A DNA stretch of 64,000 bases, taken from contig NC_012875.2 of assembly GCF_000003195.3 (NCBI RefSeq), positions 16,156,248-16,220,247 of the forward strand, read 5' to 3'. This DNA is from Sorghum bicolor. Taxonomy: Eukaryota; Streptophyta; Magnoliopsida; Poales; Poaceae. Positions within the stretch are counted from its first letter, which is position 1. Each line of letters begins with the position of its first letter. The position numbers and the translations under genes were made by a program. The notes below the pieces were generated by a model. It was given only the letters and a program-made list of their open reading frames with translations, made no database searches and was not told the DNA's origin. This document shows positions 33,703-45,800 of the stretch, piece by piece.

Positions 33703-34573
33703 AATGTTATCAATAATAGTGGTTAAGGTTTTTGTTTGATCTGGTTCGAGAGTTTGGAGTTCATGTCCACCCGCCGTGGCTACGACATGGTTCTTCTCTC
33801 GATCATGGATCCAAGCGGAACTCGCACTGAGCCCCATGAATAGGAGGGGCTACACGCTGATCTCACCAACACGCTTCTGTACCAAGGAGGAGACACGATC
33901 AGCATCACCATCATCACCAGTCCACCATAGGATCGGTGCCTGTCGCACGTCCTCCATCCTCGGCAGGCTACATGGAGCCCCTGGTTGGGGATCTATCTGG
34001 TCTATGCCTAGGGATGGAGGATGAGCCAACAGGTCTCTATGGGGAGCCTAACAGCATTCCAATGGAATGTACGGCTTCATCATCGCCCACCCTACTACCG
34101 CACAGGCTGTTCACCACTCAACAACAACCCTCGCTTGGCCTCAACAATGCCTCCTCGACTTACTCTGCCTTGATCTGCCCTAGTATAGGCATGCACGAGG
34201 ATCCCTCGAGGATCCTCCTGCATGCCACCATGGAACTAGCAACTGTCCTGCCAGCCTCCGAAGACTTAGGTTTCTCATGAGCGCCTGGCCCAAGGCGGTA
34301 CACCATCGGCACATTGAGGCGTCAGTTGGAGGAGGAGTGACAAGGGCAATTTCCTAACTTCTACTCCACAGCCGCCAACTCCGACTCTGACTTTGACTAT
34401 TATGATCCCACGAGGGAATGCTTCAACATTCAGGATGGTGTCGTTGCCATGGACGACGACACCATTGACGACGACGACGCTGCTGCCGCAGTGGGAGGCG
34501 ACCACATAACCCCTGAGCTAGAGGAACAGCTAGGTCAGGGTGACCCACACCCTCCCCATAGCGACCAGGCCCT
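33703..34573 (+). pseudogene. Unidentified degenerate ORF region
   Basis: Broken frames; the clearest is near 34370-34570 and reads SDFDYYDPTRECF and an Asp-rich run of about eight residues around TIDDDDAAAAVGG. It resembles the low-complexity part of a retroelement gag, but I could not assign a family. It is interrupted at 34574 by the LTR of element C. Confidence 0.35.
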
Positions 34574-36212
34574 TGTTGACACATCTTTACGCAACTACTA
34601 CAAATAGACTCTTAGACCTATCCCTAGCAAGGACATCAAAATTACTTAACATCAGTTAAGCTAGGTTGTCATCCCTAACATGACGTAGAAGTGCTAGTAT
34701 TAAATCTATATGCTTTTCTAGGAATCAAATAAATAATAAAGATCCGCAAGTGCACAGATAATACCGATGTAGCATTTCAACCAGGAGTATTCTAGGTATC
34801 GTTATTTATATTTTTAGCACTGGGAAGGGACTTGCAATGGATAATGAGCAATGTGCACTGCATGTATTCAAAGGAGACCTTAACCATGTCTTTATCTATC
34901 ACTCATATAGGGTAAGTGTCAGATAAGATAAATATATGAATATGAATAATAAGTGACACATGACAACTAGGAATTCCTAGCCATAAGATAAATATGATAA
35001 TCATCTCAATTAGAGTACCCTAAGTCTATAGCACTAGCATGATATTAGGATAATCTACAAGAATAAATCCTAAGTATTCTAACTATACTGTCAAGGAATA
35101 CATTGATTAGTGCAAGTACACCTAGCATCATCAGTAGAAAAGGTTATATCTATGCATAGTGATATTAGCAAGAAAGATCATGATTAGAGCAAGAACTTCC
35201 CTATAATAATGGTGCTCTACAATCCTTATAATCGAGAGAAGGAATACAAAGGACTCAACAAGACTATCACTCCCGCGATCTACCTCAAGCTCCAAACTAT
35301 AAGGTGTAATCACAGATAAATATGGTCTAGGCACCTCGCCTACACAACTTACCCATCGGCCTAATGAGTAAGCGCTATATGATCCTATGCATAAACATAA
35401 TTCTAATATAACTACGCTAAGCATATAATCAAACTAGACTAAGAACAATATAATCAAGAACATAAGCAAATAGAATAAATTCAATTCTGATATAATCAAA
35501 TGGATCAAAGTCATATTCATAATAGCAAGAACTAATATAAATATAACCAAGAGAATAAGAGTTTACCACAAACCGAAGATTAATCCGGACTCCAAGATTA
35601 ACTTGACTCCTTCTAGATCTGATCCTATGTAGCTATGTTAAAGAACTATAGAGATCTAATTGAGATGGTGGCTAAGAATCTTATAGAGACAGATCCATTC
35701 AAGGGACCCCTCTCTGTCTAGTTCTTCTCTTGATCTTCTCAGAGAATAATGAACTCCTCCTCCAGGGGGTCAGGGTCTTTATTTATAGCCCCCCTAGGAA
35801 TCACCACAGCCTTTGGATCAAACCGACTTAAACGTGTGCTTAAGATTAATCCTGAAAGGCAGTGGAGGTAGGATCCGTGAGGTTGCACCCGATTGGTGGA
35901 AAGGGCTGGGCGGCCGCCCCACCTGTTAGGGGCGCGCGCCCCTGGCTGGCTGCCAGGGTGGCCCCACTTCGTAGGGTCGTCTTCCCGTGTCTTCTAGATT
36001 ATTCCTGAGTTGACTTTTCATGTGTTCTCTCTATGTAAATCTGACATGTGGACCTCCTTTGGTTCTTATTCTGATAACCCCCTACAAAAATAGATAAACA
36101 CCAAAACTTGTAGAATTCTATTAGTGATAACCCATAGCTAGATAGTATTATCATTTTAGTCCTTGCTCATGCTATGTTGATGGTTAAAAAGAGTACTTAT
36201 CTACCGTCAACA
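34574..36212 (-). repeat. LTR of gypsy-type element C (3' LTR by orientation)
   Basis: It starts TGTTGACACATC and ends CTACCGTCAACA. Immediately right is AACTCCCCCAAGCTTACC, the complement of a polypurine tract, which makes this the 3' LTR of a minus-strand element. Modules shared with A, B and E4: stem-loop 34742-34759, minus-strand TATAAATAA at 35779-35787, paired GC 12-mers at 35908 and 35930, and block 36071-36124. The matching right-hand LTR was not found. Confidence 0.85.
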
Positions 36213-37921
36213 AACTCCCCCAAGCTTACCTTTTGCTCGTCCCTGAGCAAAGATAGACTCAGTGATGGATCAGGAGTTGCTACAATGCTTTCATGCCTCA
36301 CATGTACACATGTTTTCAAACAAAGACTCTTCTCTGGTTCAGAGCAAACTATTCTGACTCAAAACTTACCCATATTACCTTTTACCATGGAGCTTGTAGC
36401 TATCACTTGTATGACACTTTTCAGTCTCTCAAATGTGGTATTTTTTCACATGTTACACATGTTTTGCAAGATTTTCAAAAAGAGTACTTTTCTGACTCAA
36501 AACTTACCCATATTACACATGTTTTGAAAGATTTTCAAATAAAACTCAGAGTTTCCTTGTATGGCACTGTTGATGCAAAACTAATCTGCAAACACAAAAG
36601 GCTAATACCCGATTCAAACATTAAGGCGTGCCAGCCGATTTGACCTTACAATCGACAAATGTGGTAACTCGACCACTTTGGTCCCGACAACAGCGATGCG
36701 CCCGGATGTCACGGCCAAGAGGTGATCACGCGGAACTTGAGAACACGTCGAGCTTAAGTCGACGAATTCCTAAGAACTCGTAGTAAAAAGAAAATATGAC
36801 GAAGTCATCGAAAAATTAGATGCTGGAATATGAGTAAAAACTTGTGTTTGATTGATTGATAGATATCTTCATTACATTGCCTCAGGATCTATATTTATAC
36901 CCTGTCCGAAGAGCTACAACCAGACATGACTAGGACTCGAATTCCAAACTAAACGGAACCCGTACACAAAACGAATTCTAATAACTAAGGAAAACATAAA
37001 ACTACCCCCTTGCAACCGACCGGGGCACCGCCACAGATCAATCGGCAATCTCCACGCTTTCCTTCATAGTCATCGGCAGACCTCCTGTTGTGGCCATCGG
37101 CAAACACTAATACTGATCATCAGCACGATCACGCCACCACCTCTGGACTTAGTCTCATTCAATTGCTTCCTCATCGGCAACCACCTTCATCGGCAACTTC
37201 CTTGTAGACTAGTTACCGTTGCTTCATCTGCCGATCTATTCTTCATTATCCCCAGGTACGCATCAAAAGATACATGTCCAAAAATGGTGTCAACAGACAC
37301 TTTTTAGTCTCTCAAATGTGGTATTTTTGGATCCTCTCCAAGGAAAGTGAGTATGCCTTTTCTCAGCTCTTAGAATATGTGGTATTTGTAGGACTAAGGC
37401 ATAGTTGCCTTCTCTCTCTCACCCTACTTCTAATTGGCTTATGTGGAGCTCAGAGGTGCGAAAGACTATTCAAACCTACTTACATGTATTGCATAGTTAA
37501 ACCGTGGATCCATAGAAACTAATTATACAATCAAGTCATATGTGCATGTGAAGTGAATGAAGTGACTGGTGAGAATGGAAGTGGTTATGAGGGGTGATAG
37601 CTGATGGTGAATATCTAATTCTACATTTGCTCCTTGGGGATAACATGTCTCCCTAAACTAAGACTAAGGACTTGGCTGTCTTTCTTTTCTTTTGCATTGG
37701 GACTTTTGTCCTCTTTCTTTCTTTTCTCATTGTTTTAGATCAACCATCCCTTTTAATGCATTGATTATAGCAGGGAGTATCAACTGAAATAACTGGAGCT
37801 TTATTGGATGAGTAGAATAAGATATAATGGCAATGGATGAAGGAATGCGTACAACCCTGACCCGATTCTCCTGCAGATCCCTCGAATTCCTCAACCTCCC
37901 GAACCAAATCTTTCCCCTTTT
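36213..37921 (-). mobile_element. Element C, 3' noncoding interior (truncated)
   Basis: Noncoding DNA between the C LTR and the Tat remnant, split by the solo LTR at 36568-37293. It includes an imperfect tandem duplication: CTTGTATGaCACTTTT and AGTCTCTCAAATGTGGTATT recur about 150 bp apart, and ACCCATATTAC and ACACATGTTTTG also recur. GGACTTTTGTCC at 37700-37711 is a hairpin similar to those in A and B. No gag or pol remains. Confidence 0.6.
36568..37293 (-). mobile_element. Solo LTR of a Tat-type element (726 bp)
   Basis: It starts TGTTGATGCAAAAC and ends GGTGTCAACA; flanks GGCAC and GACAC are a TSD with one mismatch. Minus-strand TATAAATATAG lies near 36889-36899. It has at least six TCGGCA/TGCCGA hexamers between 37040 and 37235, the same motif that saturates the Tat remnant to the right. 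Confidence 0.75.
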
Positions 37922-38140
37922 TGCGTCCATCGGCAATATTACCGTTAGAAAGAACTGCCGATGGACCGACTAGGAGATCTTGTACAGTGAAATATCTTCA
38001 AAATCATGACCGCTTGCTGTCAAATCACCTGCGCAATCCCTTGATTACCGTGCGAACAGTTACCATATCCACCTGAATATCCTCGGATTTCACGGATGCG
38101 GCAAAGAGATAAGTCAGATTTGCCTCTGCCCAATTTGTCC

Positions 38141-38148
38141 TATAAATA
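38141..38148 (+). promoter_or_regulatory. TATA box of the antisense plant-mobile-domain gene
   Basis: TATAAATA lies about 150 bp upstream of the predicted ATG (38296), within a TC-rich leader. It suggests the antisense gene has its own promoter. Confidence 0.6.
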
Positions 38149-39216
38149 CTTCCTTCTCCGGTACTCCTTCTTCATCTCATCATTCTACAGCCCAAAATCT
38201 ACTTTCCTGGCGGCGGCATTACCCGAGGATTCCATGAACTTCAAAGGCCTTTCTTCACCAACCCCCAAGTCTTCGATCTTCTTCCCTACGAGGAGATGGC
38301 CATCAACTTCATTGTTCCCGAGGTCAGCTTACCACCCTTTCTCCTGCACTTTTGCTGTACTCTTGTTCATTGCGATTCCTTTTACTGAATACTCCTTTTT
38401 CTTTTTGTTCTTCCTTTTATCCTTAAAAATTTCTAGGATTTGGCCGATAAGATCGTAATTCCTACCGATCAACCTCACCTCCAATGTCTTGGTCCGCTAG
38501 GAAACCCAGATCCCACCGATCTGATAAACGCAGAGACAAACAAAATCCCTTTTAGGGCCAGAAACCTCTCCCTAGATATGTGGAAAGATGCCTTCCTTTC
38601 CTGGCCCAGTCCTACCAAGGGATGGAAGGATTGGTTTCTGAGAGTTAGCCATTCAAACGAGGTTCAATGGGGCAAGCGGAAACTAGACCAGTGTATTAGA
38701 TTGTCTCTTGCCAATATGGAGAGGAATGAGTCGCTGCTAATTGCTGCTTCGTACTTCTAGTCAAATACGCTCAATGCTTTTGTGTTTGGTCACGGCCCTG
38801 CTTCTCCTACACTTGCCGATGTACTCATGCTCACCGGCTTAGACATATCCACTGCCGATAACAGCCACCTGTTTGATACCAAACCCAGTTCTAAGGTAGA
38901 AACTCGTGCTATCGGCGGTTGGTCTGGGTACATTCAGAAGTACCGAAAAACAGGATCTGTCAGCGTAAAAGAACAGACCACTTTCCTGAATTTGTGGCTG
39001 GACAAGTTCGTATTCTACGGCCGATCGGCAGGACCAACTTATGTTTACCTATCGGCAGCAGAGAGATTAGCCAATGGTGGCCAATTTCCTCTTGGCCGAT
39101 ACCTGCTCGGTTCTGCTTATCACCTCCTTCACCAGGTAGCCAAGAAACTTCTGCTAGGTCAACCTATCGACAATTTACGGGGTCCTTGGTGGTTTATCAA
39201 CATGTGGCTTAGTCTC

Positions 39217-40451
39217 TGTTGATATTTGGGAACGCAATAAGGAATTGATCCGCAAGCGCACGGATATCGGTGAGCACTTCACCCGGGAAATTATCCAGAG
39301 TATCGTATTTATTTTTTTACCACTAGGAGAAAGAGTGCATCTGACTAACCGGTCTATTACTACTAACCTTTAGGCACAAAGAATGTCTTTCGATGTGAGT
39401 GATAAATAGAGAAGACTGCAACCGTAGTCTCCTTCTAACCTTGGTAAGGATGATCTATTGTTCTAATGGGGAGGCTAACGGAATCTAGACACCACAAAGG
39501 ATGTTCAACCCGCACCTATAAACCCTATCCTTCCTGCTAACGAGATGTGATCTACAAAGGTAGCTCGGAAATGTCACGTTCCTCACTACTACCACGGTCC
39601 AGCTAGTTAGGGAATATCTATGAGTACCCCAGCCTAAACACCACGTTTACGCCAGCAATGATTACTCTAAACTCTACGCGAAGAGATTAAAGTAAACTCA
39701 TAAACCATAAGAACAATAAAACAAGAACTTACTAGAATTTAGAAGTCGAATTACTGAAGAATCCTAGGAGCAAGCTTCGGGTTAGGAGAACTTGATCCCG
39801 CAGGTACAAGCTTGGAGTAGACACCGACAGGCCGGGCTTCCTCCACTCTTCACCTCCACTCTATCTCTCTCAATCTAGTAGAAACTAGAAGATCTATTTC
39901 TACCTTACATTGGTTGCTAAGCCTAAAAAGAAATATTAATTAGAGAAGAGGTTTTCCTTCGAGGGCACCCCTCAGTCTCTATGATAATTTCTTCATGTCT
40001 TCTCCAGGGGCCAGGGGAGCCTTGCTTATATAGTCCTCCCCTTCTATGCGTTTTTGGGTCGATAGGCGAGGTGGTACTATGTTTTTCTTGATCCAATAGG
40101 TCGGTGGAATATCCCGAACGAAGAGAGTCCTGAAAGCAATCCAGAGGGGGGCGGGCGCCCAGGCTACCAGGGCGGGCGCCCTGGGCCTGGCCCAGTTTCG
40201 CCTCCGCTTCGGTCTCGTGGCTTCTGGAGTCTTCTAGATGATGAAAAATCGTGCGGTGCGTTGATATCTCTATGTAATCCCGACATGTGGGCCTTTCTTC
40301 CTTATTTCCTGATAACCCCCTGCAGAAACAGATAAACAACAAAACTTGTGGAATTCTGTCAGATCAAACCCTAATTCTAGGTGTTGGTTGCATATTGGTC
40401 CTTTCTCTTGTTTATTTGATAATTAAAATTGATACTTAAGAACCGTCAACA
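39217..40451 (-). repeat. Element A 3' LTR
   Basis: TGTTGATATT ... CCGTCAACA. Modules: stem-loop 39248-39265, minus-strand TATATAA at 40026-40032, GC 12-mers GGGCGGGCGCCC at 40149 and 40170, conserved block 40309-40364. The 139-codon minus-strand frame 39923-40342 lies wholly in U3 and is probably spurious. Confidence 0.95.
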
Positions 40452-41605
40452 AATACCCCCATACTTAGGCTTTTACTCGTCCTCGAGAAAAGGATGGTTA
40501 AGAAAAATATCTGGGTTAAACATTTTAAAGCATTCTCTATATAATTGCAGGGTGTTAAAAATCCACTATGTACCATAGTCAGGGATGTATATGGTCAAGA
40601 GTAAAGATCCTTTCTTCTCAATCCTGTCACTTGGAGTTTTTGTATATTTTTGAAAGAAAGTTAGCATACCTTTTGATCCTCATAGGTTCTCTCAGATCAC
40701 TCATTAGCTTTTACATATATCTCACTGAGGCTGTTTTATTTTGCAAAAATTCTCAAGCATTCTTACTTTGCATTTATTGCCTGATCAAAACGGGATACGA
40801 GGAGGGGAATGTCATACTCTTAGATCAAAGACTTTGGAAATTAAAAACTTTGTCAACTCTTGCTGGCATATTGCTTATTAGAGGGACCATGGGCTATCAT
40901 TTTTTCTCTTTTTCTCTCTCTCTTTTTTTAAGTGGATACCGAGGTACCCCTAATTCTACTGCCGGACACTTGTCCATTTTTTCTGCAAGGTTGTCGAGCA
41001 CTTGCTCCTTTTTATTTCCTCGAAATATCTCTATTTTTACATAGCCCATGCCTCTAATGCAATAATACTTCGGAAGAGTGAATCTTACTGAAATAATGTC
41101 TTGATCTTAGGAGCATGATAAATCTCTCAACAAGGGTCTAACTCATTTTGAACAAACTCAATACAGAGCAGATAGCTTTTATAATCATAATTAATATTTT
41201 TAGTTTTATCAGGCATATAAAACACTGAGGATGGTAGCTAGAATTTTGAATATTTTGAAATAAATTCTCCAAGCAACAATGATATCAAGAATAAGAAACT
41301 CATACTCTACCATCACATATTCCAATTGACTTAAGTAACACATGGTTTTAAAATGATTTTATAATAATTGCAAGTTTTCAGGAAATATCATAGATTGAGA
41401 TTAATCATGATTAGAAATATTTTAATCTTTTTTAATTTATCATGTCGGAAACAGTAATCTGCATAATCCAGAATAACTGTATGTATGAAGTAAAGTGTGC
41501 AGAGTGTGTACCTGAGTGGTGGAGTGGTGTGTTTGGCATGTCAAGGGATCTCCCCCATACTTGTTTTCTGCTTTCTTACAAAAATAAAGTAGAGACACAC
41601 AAGAC

Positions 41606-41689
<84 letters not shown>

Positions 41690-41814
41690 TTCTTTATTGA
41701 TCTTGAGGCATTTATTACAAAAGACTGATAGCAAACTGATGATAATAGTAAACCTAAACCGAATTTAAAGATAAATGACTAAGATGTATTGCCTCAAGGT
41801 CTAATCTAGATAAC
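40452..41814 (-). other. Element A 3' noncoding region with hairpins and second PPT-like copy
   Basis: No ORF of note. Hairpins: GGACA-CT-TGTCC (40964-40975) and GAGCA-CT-TGCTC (40996-41007) on the + strand. A second PPT-like tract, CAAGTATGGGGGAGATCC on the minus strand, lies at about 41548-41566. The corresponding region in element B has the same hairpin type. Confidence 0.75.
41606..41689. repeat. (ATA)n microsatellite, about 84 bp
   Basis: An uninterrupted AAT/ATA trinucleotide run between the second PPT-like tract and the end of the extra ORF of element A. Confidence 0.95.
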
Positions 41815-42444
41815 TTAGCGGTGCTCTAATTCCTTAATCTTCTTGTTGGCACTGGCAAGATCCTGCCTAAGGCCTAGTATAATGGTGTTGTGGTTAGAGA
41901 GCTGCCTAGTGAGGGAATTAATCGAGGACTGGAGGTCTATGATAACTCTATCTAGCCTGCGAACTTCCTCATCAATATCCATTATAGTCTTGCGACGCTT
42001 GGGAGGTGTCTCAAAAGCGTTGAGAGCATGCTTTGGGGCTGCCTTTGGAGGGATGAAACGGACTTTGGCTGCTCTAATCCCTTCAAAGTAAGGCCTTTCC
42101 TCCTCTGTAGTGTAGCGAATACTGCTGATCTCGCCGCTTCGGTTGGTCTTGACTCCAACGACCCTCTCATTGGGTCTAGGTGGAAGGATCCTTGTGCCGA
42201 TTGGCACCTTGATAGTGGTCTTCGTCTTGGATGATGATCCTTTGAGGAGTAGGGGTTGTGGTGGTGCGGTGAGAACTGGTTGAGCATGGTAAGATTGGGC
42301 GGAGCTGCGTTGGCGTAATGGCATGGCTTCTAGCTGACGCTCTGTGTTGGCCGGGACGAGAGCACGAGCATCGGGGTCCTCCACAGGCTCCATGTTGAGG
42401 TTGAAGGGGACGACTTCCCAATCATCGTGGTACTTCTCGGCCAT
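41815..42444 (-). CDS. Element A extra ORF downstream of pol (209 aa)
   Basis: ATG at 42444, stop at 41815-41817. The product starts MAEKYHDDWEVVPFNLNM, has a basic Pro-rich middle (KTKTTIKVPIGTRILPPRP), a KRRK cluster near residue 155 that could be a nuclear signal, and ends in a heptad-like coiled coil (IIDLQSSINSLTRQLSNHN onward). No transmembrane segment is evident, so a classical envelope role is not supported. It occupies the env-like position of Athila elements. A separate TATA region lies 140 bp upstream. I do not recognise the family; the frame is intact. Confidence 0.72.
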   Translation of the reverse strand: MAEKYHDDWEVVPFNLNMEPVEDPDARALVPANTERQLEAMPLRQRSSAQSYHAQPVLTAPPQPLLLKGSSSKTKTTIKVPIGTRILPPRPNERVVGVKTNRSGEISSIRYTTEEERPYFEGIRAAKVRFIPPKAAPKHALNAFETPPKRRKTIMDIDEEVRRLDRVIIDLQSSINSLTRQLSNHNTIILGLRQDLASANKKIKELEHR

Positions 42445-42581
42445 TGGAGCAGCAAGGAACTAATAAAATTTTAATTGAAGTAGAGCTAATCAAGCTCTAA
42501 TTGAAGGAGAGCTAATCAAGCTCTAATTGAAGGAGAGAAAGCTTGGTGGCTTGGTGTTTGAAAACTGAGGTCAGGGGTCTG

Positions 42582-42765
42582 TTTATATAGGGGTCAAAAG
42601 GATGCCTCTATGGGTTGTTCGGGTTGCTCCCGTCGACGTGCGTGCGAAACTTTCCATCCGAGGGATTATTCGGATCACCCTAAGTGCATTTTCCATAACA
42701 GAGAGAGTCGGGACCGAGGGGGAACAGGGGCTGGGCGCCCGCCCACTTGATCTGGGCGCCCGCCC
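42582..42765 (-). promoter_or_regulatory. Internal promoter region for the element A extra ORF
   Basis: Minus-strand TATATAAA (42582-42589) is followed by a leader with a tandem 24-26-bp repeat (GAGCTTGATTAGCTCT) and ATG 42444. Upstream are two copies of GGGCGCCCGCCC (42733-42744, 42754-42765) 21 bp apart. The LTR promoters of elements A, B, C and E4 have the same paired motif. Promoter activity is inferred. Confidence 0.65.
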
Positions 42766-42874
42766 TCTCTCTGGCCGCTCTGTGGGCCCACTTCTCCGAG
42801 CGTGTTTCTAGATGCGAAATTATTTAGAAAAATATATATATGACCCAAAACCATCAGACCAAAAGTATCGGGCT

Positions 42875-45800
42875 CTAATTCTCCATGGGAAGGTAAAAAT
42901 GGACTACGTCTATTTCTTCGAATTCCTCATTGGGCTCTAAAAATAATTTAAGACGTTGACCATTTACCTTGAATAACGTACCTTCGCTATTTTGAAGTGT
43001 GATAGTTCCGTGGGATGATGAATTGATTACCTTGAATGGCCCTTCCCATTTGCTCCGGAGTTTTCCATGCCCGAAAAGCTTTACCCTGGAATTAAAAAGT
43101 AATACCTTATCTCCGGGTGTGAACTCCTTCTTCTTGATTCTCTTGTCATGCCACCTTTTGACTCTTTCTTTGTAGATCTTTGAATTGTGATATGCCTTCT
43201 CTCGCCATTCTTCCAATTCTGATAGTTGCATTTTTCTATAATCTCCAACAACATCTAGGTCCATATTCCATCTCTTTATGGCCCAGTGTGCTTTGAACTC
43301 TAGTTCAACAGGTAGATGGCAAGTCTTCCCGTACACCAATTGGTATGGAGACATTCCAATTGGGGTCTTGTATGCTGTCCGGTATGCCCAGAGTGCATCG
43401 GGTAGCTTGTCTTTCCACGCCGTTCCCATTTCCTTTACTGTCTTCTGAAGAATATTCTTGATTTGTTTGTTGGAAGTCTCTGCTTGGCCACTTGTCTGAG
43501 GATGAAAGGGGGTAGCGACGTTGTGACGGATTCCATGTCTTGATAGATATTGCTTGAAGCGTTTGTCGATGAAGTGTGCTCCTCCATCACTTATCACTAC
43601 TCTGGGGACTCCAAATCTTGGAAATATAATTTCTTCAAACATCCTCTTTGAACTGACGTTGTCGGCATGCTTGCAAGGTAATGCCTCTACCCACTTGGAG
43701 ACATAGTCAACTGCCACCAAGATGTACTCACACTTCTTTGATGGAGGAAATGGACCCATGTAGTCTATTCCCCAGACATCAAAGAGCTCAATCTGAAGGT
43801 TGTTGGTGAGTGGCATTGCATCCCTTGTATTTATGTTTCCGTGCCTTTGACATGGCCCACATCTTCTGATATATTGCTTCGTGTCTTCATACATTGTAGG
43901 CCAATAGAATCCACACTGCTAGATCTTTGAATGTGTAAGGAATGCTCCATAGTGACCTCCATATGGTGATGAATGACATCTGTCGATGATCTTCCATCCT
44001 TCCTCAGTGGTCACACATCTCCTGAGTAAGCCATCAGAGCATACCCGGAAGAGGTATGGCTCATCCCATATATGTGAACGACTTTCTTGAATAAGCTTCT
44101 TCTTGTTTGCTCCTGGTGGTACATACCCTGAAACCATAAAATTAACAATATCTGCATACCAGGGGTCAGACCTGTTAATCCCGTAGAGCATGTCGTCCCG
44201 GAGTGAATCATTGATGGGGGTTTCCTGTGGACTCTTAAAATACATTCTAGACAGGTGATCAGCAACAGAATTTTCTACTCCCTTTTTATCTTTTATTTCT
44301 AAGTCAAATTCTTGGAGTAATAAAATCCATCTAGTCAGGCGAGGTTTAGCATCTTTTTTAGTGAGCAAATATTTTAATGCAGCATGATCAGTGTAAACAA
44401 TTATTTTAGCTCCAACTAAATAAGATCTAAATTTATCAATGGCAAAGACAACAGCGAGAAGCTCCTTTTCAGTGGTTGCATAGTTAAGTTGAGCTCCTGT
44501 CAAAGTTTTACTGGCATAAGCAATTGCATGATGCTTCTTGTCTTTAGTTTGTCCCAATAGTGCCCCCACAGCATAATCACTAGCATCACACATAATTTCA
44601 AAAGGCAACGACCAATCAGGGGGTTGAATGATTGGTGCAGAGATGAGTGCTTTCTTTAATAAATTGAAAGATGTTAGACATGCATCATCAAATTCGAAAG
44701 GAGCATCCTTGGCTAGCAAAAGAGTAAGTGGTCTAGCAATGAATGAAAAATCTTTTATGAATCTACGATAAAAACCAGCATGGCCAAGAAAGCTTCGAAT
44801 TCCTTTTATGTTCACAGGTGGAGGTAGTTGTTCAATTACTTCAATTTTAGCTTTGTCTACCTCAATCTCTCTTTCAGACACTAAGTGTCCTAGCACTATT
44901 CCTTCCCTAACCATAAAATGACATTTTTGCCAATTAAGGATTAAGTGTTTTTCTTTACATCTTTGCAAAACCTTGTCTAAGTTTTCAAGACAACTGTCAA
45001 AAGTTTTTCCATAAACAGAGAAATCATCCATGAAAACTTCCATAATCTCTTCAATCATATCAGAAAATATAGACATCATGCATCTTTGAAAAGAAGCTGG
45101 TGCATTACATAACCCAAAAGACATTCTACGGTAAGCATAAGTTCCATATGTGCATGTAAAAGTGGTTTTGCTTTGATCATCAGGATGGATCGGGATTTGG
45201 TGATATCCTGAGTATCCATCTAAGAAACAGAAGAACGAATGGTTTGCTAACCGCTCTAGCATCTCATCTATGAAAGGTAAAGGAAAGTGATCCTTTCTCG
45301 TGGCTTTGTTTAGTTTTCTATAGTCTATGCACATCCGCCATCCTGTGACGGTGCGTTGCGGAATTAGCTCATTCTTTTCATTCATAATAACTGTCATGCC
45401 TCCCTTTTTAGGCACAACTTGTACTGGGCTCACCCACTCACTGTGCGGCACAGGATATATAATCCCTGCATGCAGCAACTTTATAACTTCCTTTTTAACT
45501 ACCTCTCTCATAGTGTTGTTAAGTCTACGTTGGGGTTCTCAAGAGGGTGTAACAGAAGGATCTGTTGGAATACGATGGGTACAAATCATAGGACTGATTC
45601 CTGTAAGATCTTGAAGTGAGTAGCCGAAAACTGAGTGATGTTTCTCAAGAATGGTCATTAATCGCAGAGTTTGATCCTGAGTGAGTTTATCGCTAATGAT
45701 TACAGGGAACTCTGGATTATTGTTTAACAAAGCATAGGTAAGACCGGGTGGTAAAGTTTTAAGCTCTATGGGAGGTCTAGGTGTCTCTGCAAACTCATCT

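Noticed and set aside
33776..34280. Overlapping ORFs of 82 and 114 codons as a host gene
   Set aside because: No start context, motif or splice structure; surrounded by LTRs and best seen as retroelement debris.
39923..40342. 139-codon minus-strand ORF, repeated identically at 48104-48523
   Set aside because: It lies wholly in the LTR of element A and is duplicated only because the LTR is. The Ala/Arg/Pro-rich part is the GC motif in translation.
41815..42444. Envelope-like (env) gene of element A
   Set aside because: The position fits, but there is no signal peptide, transmembrane segment or cleavage-site pattern; the protein looks basic and coiled-coil.
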